Assembly (NCBI GenBank): GCA_965215385.1
Contig: OZ244059.1
Coordinates: 930,001 to 994,000 of the forward strand
Reading direction: 5' to 3'
Length of the DNA: 64,000 nt
Source: JAPORY01 sp965215385
GTDB taxonomy: Bacteria; Pseudomonadota; Alphaproteobacteria; Rhodobacterales; Rhodobacteraceae
Shown: in pieces, positions 47,066 through 56,400 of the stretch
How positions within the stretch are numbered: the first letter of the stretch is position 1
Layout of the letters: each line of letters starts with the position of its first letter
Translations under genes and position numbers: made by a program
The notes under the pieces: generated by a model
Databases searched by the model: none
What the model was told of the DNA's origin: nothing
Seen by the model: the letters and a program-made list of their open reading frames with translations, nothing else

Positions 47066-50000
47066 TCAACCCCCAGACACTGCGCTTGTGACCCGACGCA
47101 AGAACTCTGGAAATTCGGGCGTTCCAGGAAAATGCACAATCGCAATTTTCCAACCTTCGACAGCAAGCGGCTCTAAGGTGATCGCAAAGCCGGCATTCTT
47201 CCAACCTAATTCTATTGTACCAGCCACAACATCACCGATCATTAAGTCTTCTCCGATCATATCCGGGATTGGCAAGCCTTCGTCACGAAACGCCTTGACC
47301 GTTTCAAAGAGGCTTTCCTCCACTAGTGAAAAGACTTCTTGCCAGTCACTTTCCGTCGACTGGTTTTCATTGAGGGTGGAAGATTGCGTGAGCGACGGTT
47401 CGAGCGTTTGAAGATCGGGCAGAACGACGTGCAACCCGTCGCAGTTCTGCAACAAGTTTATGCATCGCCACATCCCGCGCCAAATACGTAGCTCATTCTT
47501 ATCCCTGTTCCGATCACCAAAGTCGGGCGCAATATCTGCTTGCAAAACAAACCGTGCATCAGATACCTTGTCAACGATACTTAACGGACCGTCGTCCGAT
47601 AAACCAAGGAATATACGAAGTCCTTGGTCTGAGATCATGCCAAACAGGTTGGCTTCTTCAATGAAGAGGCTCGCGTTCTCAGAGAGGTTCCACCTGGCTA
47701 CCTTTTCTACTGCTTCTCCAGTTGGGCCAATCGAGACACGAGCATGAAGAACAGCCGCTTTCGCGGGTTCCCAGTCGCTTATGGAGAGACGAGCAAAGAG
47801 CGCATCTAGAGATTTGCAATTACGCAATCGCTCTACGCTTGAACGCAGTCGCGCCAAGTCTTGATATTTTGTTAACAATTTGTCAGTAAGTTGTTCATCT
47901 CTGCTATCGCGAGTGCTTGATCTGAATGGATTTGGTGGCGGTTCAGACGTCTCAAAATCGTCCCACGTGAGTGTCCATACTTCAACTTGACCGCTCTTTA
48001 TCATTCGCAGGCGCGTTTCGACATCGTTTTCAATTTTCCTGGCGTGAAACTCCCAGCCATCGAGTTCGACGACGATGGGTTTTACGCCAGAATCCCCTGC
48101 AATCGACAGCACAAAATCTACACGCCGCTGCGGCAATTCAGAATAGTGCTCATTGATTTGCACCTGTTGTTCAATTCGCCAATAGAACTCTTGTCCTTGC
48201 GCGTTGGTGGAAAGTTGAAATCCTCTCTGGCCGTTTTCGAGAATGATAGGTTTAAGCGATTCGCTGCCAAACTTGTGCTTTAGGGCGTCCAAGAAGCGTG
48301 CCTCAAGTTCGCTTTCGAAGAATTCGGCACCAAGTGCCTCATTAATGCCTTGACTGACCTTTTCCAATTTGTCCCAATCATTGAGCACCGCTTCCACCAA
48401 TTGCAATGCAACGTCGCGCTTGGGCTCACCCGACGTAAATTGCGATCGGTAGGATTTAACGCAGCGAAAACATCCATTCTTGTCGTCTTGATCAACACAT
48501 ACGCAATTACGAAGGGTCTCCGCCGAACGGAGAAAGACGCTTTGGAACGTTTCAGTGTTGTTTGCCAATTGCCGAAGATAGCCAGATCCGCCAGGGATCG
48601 TGTCATACAAGTAGAGATTCTTAACGCCCACACCCGTGCTTGAGAACTCTTGAACAACAGTGCTCCTAACGTGATCGGCTCTACCCGCAAAGTGTTTCTT
48701 TAGCCCTAATTCTATCGCTGCAACGAAACTGCTAATTTCATCGTCCTGTGCACGAACAACCACCGGCACCACCAACTTTAATGCTTCTGTGGTAAAACGG
48801 CGCATCAAGAATATCGGAATTTCCCACTCTTCGCGGGTTATTTCCCCCCGCTGGCTGGGACAGCCGGCGATGTGTTTACCGGGTTTTTGAGCGCGATCTT
48901 GATCGAAAACGTCAGTCTGATGCATTCCGCAATGACGGCAAATTAGAAATGGCCTCGATGCCCGATTTTGTCCCGCGATTTGGAAGTTCGATGGGTAGAC
49001 ATTCTTTGGGCCGAAGTTTATGTCACGAAAGTCGCACTTAGGAATAAACTCATAACCGAAAGGATTTTTGACTTCGCCACCGCTTGTGCCGTAGGCGACT
49101 TCGATTTCCGTGACGGCATAGTTGGGAAAGACGTCGCGATCATAAGCGTCAATATCTCGGTCGTCTTGGTCGCGAATTGAGGCGTCCCGCTCACTGGTCA
49201 ACGCACCCACTAACCGCAATTCAAAGGTTTCCCGTCGCGATCCTGAATCTGACCACATTTGGCTACCGCAGCGCGGGCAGTGCGATTTGTCGGCTCCCGT
49301 TGCATTGAGTTCGGCGTAAGTGCAATCTGGGCAGTATCTCCAATCTGCTAAACCCTCTGAGAGTCGGTCAACTTTATCAATCTTGACTTGCCGTCCCTCT
49401 GCGTAAAAGGTTTGGCCAGGTGCCAGTTCTGTCAGTGCCGAAGCGGCCCCGCGTGAATATTCAAAGGCTTTAGGGACTAAGCGATTATTGCCTTGATCGT
49501 CACTTACTTCGGGCGTTCTAGTAATGACCGATCGGAGTTTCACCCCCTCCTCTGGAAAAGCGTAGTTTGGCAGAAGTCCCTGGTCAGTCATGAATTTAAT
49601 GACTTCGACCTCGTCGATTGTTTCCTTGATTATCGCGGAGATTTGCGCACGTCTTTCTTTTAGGTCATTTAGCTGCTCTTCTAAGTCTGTTGGCGGCGGG
49701 GACTCGTTTTTTAAGCGTCTTCGCTCAATGTCGAGTTCCTTTTGCAGATCCAATAATTCAGTTCGCTCGTTCGCGACGGCGTCAAATGTTTGTTTGACTC
49801 TATAGCGAACGCCGTCTTCGCCACCGCTGGTAAGAAATTCACCAATCTGACGAACAATAGGCTCTTGCATTCGAACGTGGTCGGGCAGATCAGAAATGAA
49901 ATTCTTCGCGATTGCTTCGGCGTTGACTTTGAGATGGGCAAACCAGTTGAACGGAAATTCAGTTTGCAAAGATCGCTCAAGTGCTGTGATGGCAGCGTTT

Positions 50001-53000
50001 ACCTTGCCGTATTCGATTTCTATCGTACTTTCGGCGACAAATTTGTCGAGCGCAAACGCCGCTGCTTGACGGCGTAGGATGGCAATCGCTTCCAAGTGTA
50101 CACCGGGTGGGGTAACTTCGCCAGCCAACATTGATTCTGGTTCTTCCCAGAATTGCAAGTCATGTCGTTTGGCTGCGATCAACGCCAAGTTTAGAGAAGA
50201 TCCATCTCTGCGCCCGGTACGACCAATGCGCTGCACGTAATTTGCTTCTTCAGGCGGCATTGATGAGAGAATAAGTGTGGAGAGATCACCGATATCGATC
50301 CCCATTTCGAGTGTCGACGTCGCCGATATGAGATTTGGATGCCACGGGTCTTCTCCTTCGATGAAGGTTTTCTCGATCCGACGGCGATCATCTGCCTTTA
50401 GGATACCGGTATGTTCACGCGCAACGACACGATGATTCCGTTCTGTCTCCAAAATATTCTTCGTGTAAGCGGTGGGCCCATACGGTATCGTTTCCGGCGG
50501 AGTTGGTTCGAGATGTCCGTCGCATCCGATCCGCATGCAACCATAGGTTACATTCTCAGCACTCTTCGCTGCGAAACTCTCCCGGCGACCGCATTTGTTA
50601 CAGCGTAAATGAACAAGGTCTGCCGATGCCGCAACTTTCTCTAGACACAGTGCCCAAACTTCAACTGGATCTTTTCGGCCGCTAGCAGAGAGTTTTTGAG
50701 CAATAGAATGACGCTCCAGTATTTCAAAGGTCTGTTGATAAATGTCCGTGTAGCTGGTTCCAAATCCAGCTGCACTCCGCCCAAAAAAACGATTAATCCA
50801 GGCGCGATACCAGTTCGTTCCACGATCTCGCCCTACGAATTGAAATCCCTGCACACGAGATCTCAGAGTTGGAAATCTTGGAACGACGGTTCTCCCCGTT
50901 GTTAACCTTGGCAACACCCCGCGCTTGCGAAGATTAAGCGCCGCCAGTGCCGCATAGTAGTTTGGTCCCTTCGTCGCAGTTCCTCGCTCCACCGCCTGTT
51001 GCAGGTAAGGATGCGTGATTGCACCCACGCGCCGCATGTAAATTGTTACGCCCGCCAAGAAGGCGAGGGCGTCGGTTTCATCTAGTCGATAATTTTTTCC
51101 GAGATCCTTCTCTAGTTCCAATTGAAAATCTCTTGCAGCGGCAGTGAGTGACGACGCCGGGACATCGGCGACGCAAATTCCCAACGCGTCCAGTGTACGG
51201 GAAGTTCGCGAGCGGAACGTAAGGTCTGAGAAAAACTCCCATCCAAGACGACGGGCGACGTCGTTTACGAGCAGCATGTTGGTCGGCTCTTGATCGCGCT
51301 CGACTAGATCGACGTAAGGCCTTCGCCATATCTGATCGCGTGCGATGTACTTCGCAATAAAGTTGGCGTCGCTTAATTCGCCGCGCAGGTCAGCAACACC
51401 ATTTTCGCACAACACATCAAGGCTTAGGCTGCGCTCGGGTCCTTGGGTTATGAGATTATAGAGCAACTTTTGGAAAACGGTCTGAACATTTCTGATTTCA
51501 GTGACTGCAGCGCGATGGGCAGCATCTTGAACTGAGTCGGAAAAAACTAAAACGCGTGGTTTGTTGTCATCACTCTCTTCGTGATGATTGGAGTTAAACA
51601 ACACCGTTGAGAGCGCCGATGTTAGGCGTGCGGAGCGCAAGCCGAGGATTTGCAAACTGGACTCTGTACCGCAGAATGGGCACGTCTTATTAACGTGGCG
51701 GCGCTCGTCGATTGGACTGTATAACCAAGCCGGAACCATACGGTCCTTTGGCTCTGGTGCATCCTCTAATTTGAACTGCAACGTTTTTGGGTTTACGCTC
51801 ACTGCAGCCACTCTTGTCGGGTCTTTTGCTTTCCGCGGTTTTTGGATTTCTTCAAAGTAGAGAAAACGAACGCGATCACTGAGTCCGAAAAATTCCCTGT
51901 AAAGTGTATGACGGGGTGCCCACAGTGAGTTTCCGCGCTCACTCAATCGGCAGAGCAAGCCGCTGGTTCCACATTGCTGGCACACCACAACCGGTAGCGT
52001 TTGCCCAAGATGCGTCTCTTCAAGGTCGTCTGAGTGGTAGAGAGTGGCTGGCTGTAATTCTTCTGTTCCCGATGGCTTCGGCAAGCTTGCCACCATCCGC
52101 GCCATTTCACGCACCCATATCTGAACTCGAATATGAATGAGGGGTTGAATGCGCCCACCGACATCGCGTCGTGCCCATGAGGTTAAGATCACGACGGCTT
52201 TGACCAAGGCTTCAAGTTGAGCATTGTCCCAATCGAGTTTGAACAAACTCCCGCCCGCGAGTTCGTCCACAACTCTGTCTAATGCTGGTGCTTTACCAAC
52301 AGCCTGCACAGCTTCCAAAACGCGATGGAAGGCGATGTGGGTGAATAGCTTTGAACCTAATTCAACCCGCCATTCATCGCTCGCCGGGTCATTGTAGAGC
52401 TCAACACTATTATCAAAATTTTCATTGTCAGGATCAAACCTCTCAAAGAAGAGTTTTTCGAGAGTAGCTGCGGCGTCAGCTTGCGATTGCTCCAAACCCT
52501 CTTCGACCGCGAGGGTGAGGGCTGACGGCTCAGGAAAGTCGGTGAATTCGATGCTCTTGAGGTACTCATGAGTTTTCAGCCGCTGTTCTTGGATCACGCT
52601 GTCGGAGTCAAAATCCTCCCCGAACACGGCTTCGGCGTATTGGATCAGACGGTCTACAATATTTTCTGCAGTACCGAGTGTCGCTGATGACCCGATACAG
52701 ACAAGATGATTTTTTGGTGTTGCGAGACGCGCTTTCAATCGGCGAATAAGCAATGCGAGGTCAGCGCCTTGTGCACCATCAAAGGTGTGAAGTTCATCAA
52801 CGACCAGATAGCGCAATGTCGATGGAGAATTTTGCGACCACAATCGTTTATCTTTGCCTCGTAAGAGCAGATAATCCAACATTTTGTAGTTGGTCAGCAG
52901 AATATCCGGCGGGTTTTGACGCATTTCTTCCCGCCTTGTGATGACGTCGGTTTCAGACATTGCGTCACTCGCCGGGTATGGTTGCGAGTCGGCGTAAATG

Positions 53001-53476
53001 CCGCATCGCACGCCCTGTAAAGCGGAGATTTTGTGGATCGCCTTTGCGACTCGTCGTGACTGGTCGGTTGCGAGCGCGTTCATCGGGTAGATGATGATGG
53101 CTTTGATACCCGGCTGATCTTTGTTTTCGCGACAGGCATCTAGGATTGGCCACAGGTAGCACTCGGTTTTTCCAGACCCCGTTCCGGTAGCGACGAGCGT
53201 TGATTTCGCCCCTGTCCCCCGCAGCCGGTCAAAAGCAAGTTCCTGATGCTTATGCGGCCGAAAGCCGAGTGGCACGTCGGGAAACGGCTCACTATCAGAA
53301 CTTGCGGGTCTGAACGGCATATCCAGCGATAGCCACGGACCCTTAATGAAATTTTCTGGTTTCTCGAGAAACTCCTCAATCATCCCCTCGAAAGCCGGGC
53401 TTGTGGTTTCGAAGTTAGAACGGACGAGGTCCTTTAGGCCGTCCTCAACCTGCTTGCCTAGGAGGATTGGATTCAT
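47066..53476 (-). CDS. Giant DUF1998 helicase with C-terminal nuclease-like domain
   Basis: 2136 residues. Residues about 70-300: DEAD/DEAH helicase core with FRPHKHQELAFDRL, Walker A VATGTGSGKTECY (about 95-107) and the DEXH box VVDELHTFDGAQ (about 230). Helicase C domain near 1050-1095: SATSTLEMGIDIGDLS and QRIGRTGRRDG. Zinc-type Cys pairs lie at about 505, 598, 955-985 and 1382-1405. DUF1998 at about 1480-1690 ends in NCVCVDQDDKNGCFRCVKSY. Residues about 1735-1840 look like a PD-(D/E)XK nuclease: RRVDFVLSIAG then PIVVELDGWEFHA. This layout equals DISARM DrmA plus DrmB, or Druantia DruE, in one chain plus a nuclease. ATG overlaps the methylase stop by four bases. Confidence 0.85.
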   Translation of the reverse strand: MNPILLGKQVEDGLKDLVRSNFETTSPAFEGMIEEFLEKPENFIKGPWLSLDMPFRPASSDSEPFPDVPLGFRPHKHQELAFDRLRGTGAKSTLVATGTGSGKTECYLWPILDACRENKDQPGIKAIIIYPMNALATDQSRRVAKAIHKISALQGVRCGIYADSQPYPASDAMSETDVITRREEMRQNPPDILLTNYKMLDYLLLRGKDKRLWSQNSPSTLRYLVVDELHTFDGAQGADLALLIRRLKARLATPKNHLVCIGSSATLGTAENIVDRLIQYAEAVFGEDFDSDSVIQEQRLKTHEYLKSIEFTDFPEPSALTLAVEEGLEQSQADAAATLEKLFFERFDPDNENFDNSVELYNDPASDEWRVELGSKLFTHIAFHRVLEAVQAVGKAPALDRVVDELAGGSLFKLDWDNAQLEALVKAVVILTSWARRDVGGRIQPLIHIRVQIWVREMARMVASLPKPSGTEELQPATLYHSDDLEETHLGQTLPVVVCQQCGTSGLLCRLSERGNSLWAPRHTLYREFFGLSDRVRFLYFEEIQKPRKAKDPTRVAAVSVNPKTLQFKLEDAPEPKDRMVPAWLYSPIDERRHVNKTCPFCGTESSLQILGLRSARLTSALSTVLFNSNHHEESDDNKPRVLVFSDSVQDAAHRAAVTEIRNVQTVFQKLLYNLITQGPERSLSLDVLCENGVADLRGELSDANFIAKYIARDQIWRRPYVDLVERDQEPTNMLLVNDVARRLGWEFFSDLTFRSRTSRTLDALGICVADVPASSLTAAARDFQLELEKDLGKNYRLDETDALAFLAGVTIYMRRVGAITHPYLQQAVERGTATKGPNYYAALAALNLRKRGVLPRLTTGRTVVPRFPTLRSRVQGFQFVGRDRGTNWYRAWINRFFGRSAAGFGTSYTDIYQQTFEILERHSIAQKLSASGRKDPVEVWALCLEKVAASADLVHLRCNKCGRRESFAAKSAENVTYGCMRIGCDGHLEPTPPETIPYGPTAYTKNILETERNHRVVAREHTGILKADDRRRIEKTFIEGEDPWHPNLISATSTLEMGIDIGDLSTLILSSMPPEEANYVQRIGRTGRRDGSSLNLALIAAKRHDLQFWEEPESMLAGEVTPPGVHLEAIAILRRQAAAFALDKFVAESTIEIEYGKVNAAITALERSLQTEFPFNWFAHLKVNAEAIAKNFISDLPDHVRMQEPIVRQIGEFLTSGGEDGVRYRVKQTFDAVANERTELLDLQKELDIERRRLKNESPPPTDLEEQLNDLKERRAQISAIIKETIDEVEVIKFMTDQGLLPNYAFPEEGVKLRSVITRTPEVSDDQGNNRLVPKAFEYSRGAASALTELAPGQTFYAEGRQVKIDKVDRLSEGLADWRYCPDCTYAELNATGADKSHCPRCGSQMWSDSGSRRETFELRLVGALTSERDASIRDQDDRDIDAYDRDVFPNYAVTEIEVAYGTSGGEVKNPFGYEFIPKCDFRDINFGPKNVYPSNFQIAGQNRASRPFLICRHCGMHQTDVFDQDRAQKPGKHIAGCPSQRGEITREEWEIPIFLMRRFTTEALKLVVPVVVRAQDDEISSFVAAIELGLKKHFAGRADHVRSTVVQEFSSTGVGVKNLYLYDTIPGGSGYLRQLANNTETFQSVFLRSAETLRNCVCVDQDDKNGCFRCVKSYRSQFTSGEPKRDVALQLVEAVLNDWDKLEKVSQGINEALGAEFFESELEARFLDALKHKFGSESLKPIILENGQRGFQLSTNAQGQEFYWRIEQQVQINEHYSELPQRRVDFVLSIAGDSGVKPIVVELDGWEFHARKIENDVETRLRMIKSGQVEVWTLTWDDFETSEPPPNPFRSSTRDSRDEQLTDKLLTKYQDLARLRSSVERLRNCKSLDALFARLSISDWEPAKAAVLHARVSIGPTGEAVEKVARWNLSENASLFIEEANLFGMISDQGLRIFLGLSDDGPLSIVDKVSDARFVLQADIAPDFGDRNRDKNELRIWRGMWRCINLLQNCDGLHVVLPDLQTLEPSLTQSSTLNENQSTESDWQEVFSLVEESLFETVKAFRDEGLPIPDMIGEDLMIGDVVAGTIELGWKNAGFAITLEPLAVEGWKIAIVHFPGTPEFPEFLRRVTSAVSGG

Positions 53477-56400
53477 GCTGCGCGATTCTCGTTCTTATGG
53501 TTTTCGAAGAACGCCCAAGCGTGTTTGTAATCCTCTATACGATCGCATTTTGTGAACGGCCCTTGAAAGCTGCGGGTCACTCGTTGGGGACCGTTTGGCT
53601 TGGTATCATCCAGAGCGGTGCAGGTAAGGACTTGGTCACTGGCGGCACGCTTTGATATTTCATCGAGTTGCTTTTCCCAAGCTTTTCGACCGGGACTCTT
53701 GCCGTTTTCGTCAAGCCAACCGACGCCGGGCAGACCTTTTGAACCGGTCCAGACGATCCGTCCGTTTTGGTCATACCAAGTACCGGCTTCGTTTTGTTGT
53801 AAGATCGGGAAGTAAACGCGGTAGATTTCGATTAATTGATTGAGGGTCAATCCGAAATCTTGAGCTACAAGCACGTCGATTTCAACAAGTGCCATGCGTC
53901 GCGAAAACTCTGTTCGAAGCGGTGCCGAACGATCCCATAAATCGGGTCCTTGAACTGGCCCATCATTTAGCAGTCTTGTGTCGTCTGAAGCCCAACCGAG
54001 CGGCGACAATTTGGCGGCGTGACGATCCCAAAGTTCGGCAAAAGCTCTTGTGAGGCAGGAAAGCCGAAGGGCACGATGTTTTGCCGTATCGCACGCCTCG
54101 ATCCAAGGGGTGGATTTCACATCCTCTTTATGGAAATGCGTTTTTCCACGTGCTTTGGTGAGGAAATCTACAGGCAAGGACACCCAGATTGCGATAGCGT
54201 TGACGAGATTTTCTACATTCTTGAAGGCGACACTTTCTATCGAATTGATGTGAGTGAAGCTGATCGGCAGCACTGTGGGAATGAAAGTGCGCTCCGAATT
54301 CAGATTAACCCAATTCCTGACCGCGACGCGGAAAAAATCTGCATGGGTTTTCTTTGGATCCCACGCACATTTTGTAATTCGATCTTGGAACTCTCTTGAA
54401 TCGATCGCTGGACGATAGTTGGTTCTAGGGAGGTAGGCATCATCGACAGCCACTAAGTCAATTGGATCATAAGCCGAGTTTGTGGAGCAAATGCGGCGAG
54501 GGGTCTTATAAAATGGATTGCCTATGTGAATCATTGGTGCCTGGAGAACTATCTCGGTCGCAGCCGGAAATCCCGTTTCTTTCAATAATGTTCCGTTTTG
54601 TTGTGCCCCCGTCTCATGCCAGATGCTGGACATCTGCCAGTTTTCCTCAACCTCTCCGAGTTCGATCCGCTGCTTGTCCATTGTCGACTGAAGCTTGGGG
54701 GCATTGGCCATCCTCCGAAACACATCAAGCATCTCTCCAGAAAATGGCTGAATAAAACGTGCCGCTTCGACCGCCACATCCTCAGGTTCGGATAGAGCGT
54801 GAATAACCTTGAGAGCGTCGTCATCAATTTTAACAATTCGACTTCGGTGCCCATCAGTGTTCCAGTCCCCAGAATAATTCTTGATGGCAGGAATCGGTCC
54901 AGTCCCGTCGTGAAGGTAAGAGTCTTCGATTTGAGACGGCAGAAAGGCCTGGGTGAAGTTGTCAAATTTTATCGCTGTATCATAGCCTCGGTAGATATTG
55001 AGTGAGAAGGTTGTGTGGCTATCAACCTCGGCAAAGTTCTTCGCCTGCAATGCGTTTCGAACGTGAAAATGCTTCACGATTCGCTTATACCAATGACGTC
55101 GGAATGTCCCATATTTGGGATCAACTAAATGTCCGTCTTGATGGATGAGTGCCGCATATCCTGCGGGCGCAACGATACGAAACGATAAATCGATAAAGCA
55201 TCTATAGAGATTGTTCGAACCTCCGCCAATAAATGGATTCATATGCGAAGAACTCGTCACCGCCATCGCCCCCCGCACCGAGGCAAACTCACCCAGAAAC
55301 TCACTTTCCTTGCCAACCTTCTGAAGGGCCTTCGCCAACTTCAATTTCGCTTGTTTGGCTGAGAGTCCGAGATGCGCGGGATCTAGATCTGCAAGCACAT
55401 CACCCTCATTCCAACTCGGTTTGACCCAAGGCGGATTACCGACGATTAAGTCAAAGCCACCGCGCTCGCGTAAAATATCAGCGAAGATAAGGTCGAAGTG
55501 GATAAATCGTTCACGGGCAGCCACATCGCATGCGACTTTGAGCCACGGTGAAATCGACACCAAGGCATCAATATCCGTCGCTTGAAACAACCCCTTTTCT
55601 CTGCCTGTCGACGGAAGTTCCGCCGCAAGGGCCTCTGCTGCCTTCTGTTGATCTATCCAATTGTGCTGCGCTGGTTCAGCATTCTCGACACCTGGAATAG
55701 AGAGTTCGCCACTTGAGGTGATACCCCCTCGCAAAATCGATGCGATGCCAACAAGAAACTCTTGACGATTGGGCAGCTTGTCCGTCTGATCAAGTGGCCA
55801 AAGCCATAACGCGCACCACGCGTCCATCGCAGTCTTCAGCCGCTGATAAGGCAACGAATTAGCGACGTGCTCTTTTCCCTCAAGAACCCGCAGTCGCCAA
55901 CGCTTAGCCCGATAATCGAGATCAGTGGCTCCCGCCATCGTGCGGTTTGGCCAAATTGTAATCTCGTCATTACTGCTTTCGCGTATCTTCTTGAGATCAT
56001 CGGCTATCGCGTGAAAAAGCGCATCGGCCGCATCCGACAATTGCTTGAGAAGTATGATTTGATGATCTTCGAATGGCGCAAAAAAGCCGTTCTTACGCCA
56101 CGCCTTGATTGCACTTTGTGCCGGCTGCGCGAAGTCCTTGATGGATTTTTCCGAGTCAAATTTGGCCATATTGTTGTCAGGCAACAAAAATTGCCAGACG
56201 TGATGTTCGGGGCGCTCCCCCCGCCAGCCGATTTCCTTCGGCTGTTGACTCAGCCACAAGTCCGCAGTTCTCTTGCCCTTCAGAAGACTAGAACAATAAC
56301 TCGCTCGCCGCGCTCCAATCAATGAGTTTCCGGCGTGAAGTTGATCGCCAAACCACGGCGAAAATACGCCCTTATGCAATCCGTTCAGCCATAACGAAAT

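Noticed and set aside
13440..53476. DruA-domain protein and a DruE-like DUF1998 helicase in one window as a Druantia system
   Set aside because: They lie over 30 kb apart on opposite strands. The DruA domain is inside a transposase, and the helicase is operonic with a SNF2 helicase and methylase. Nothing ties the two together.
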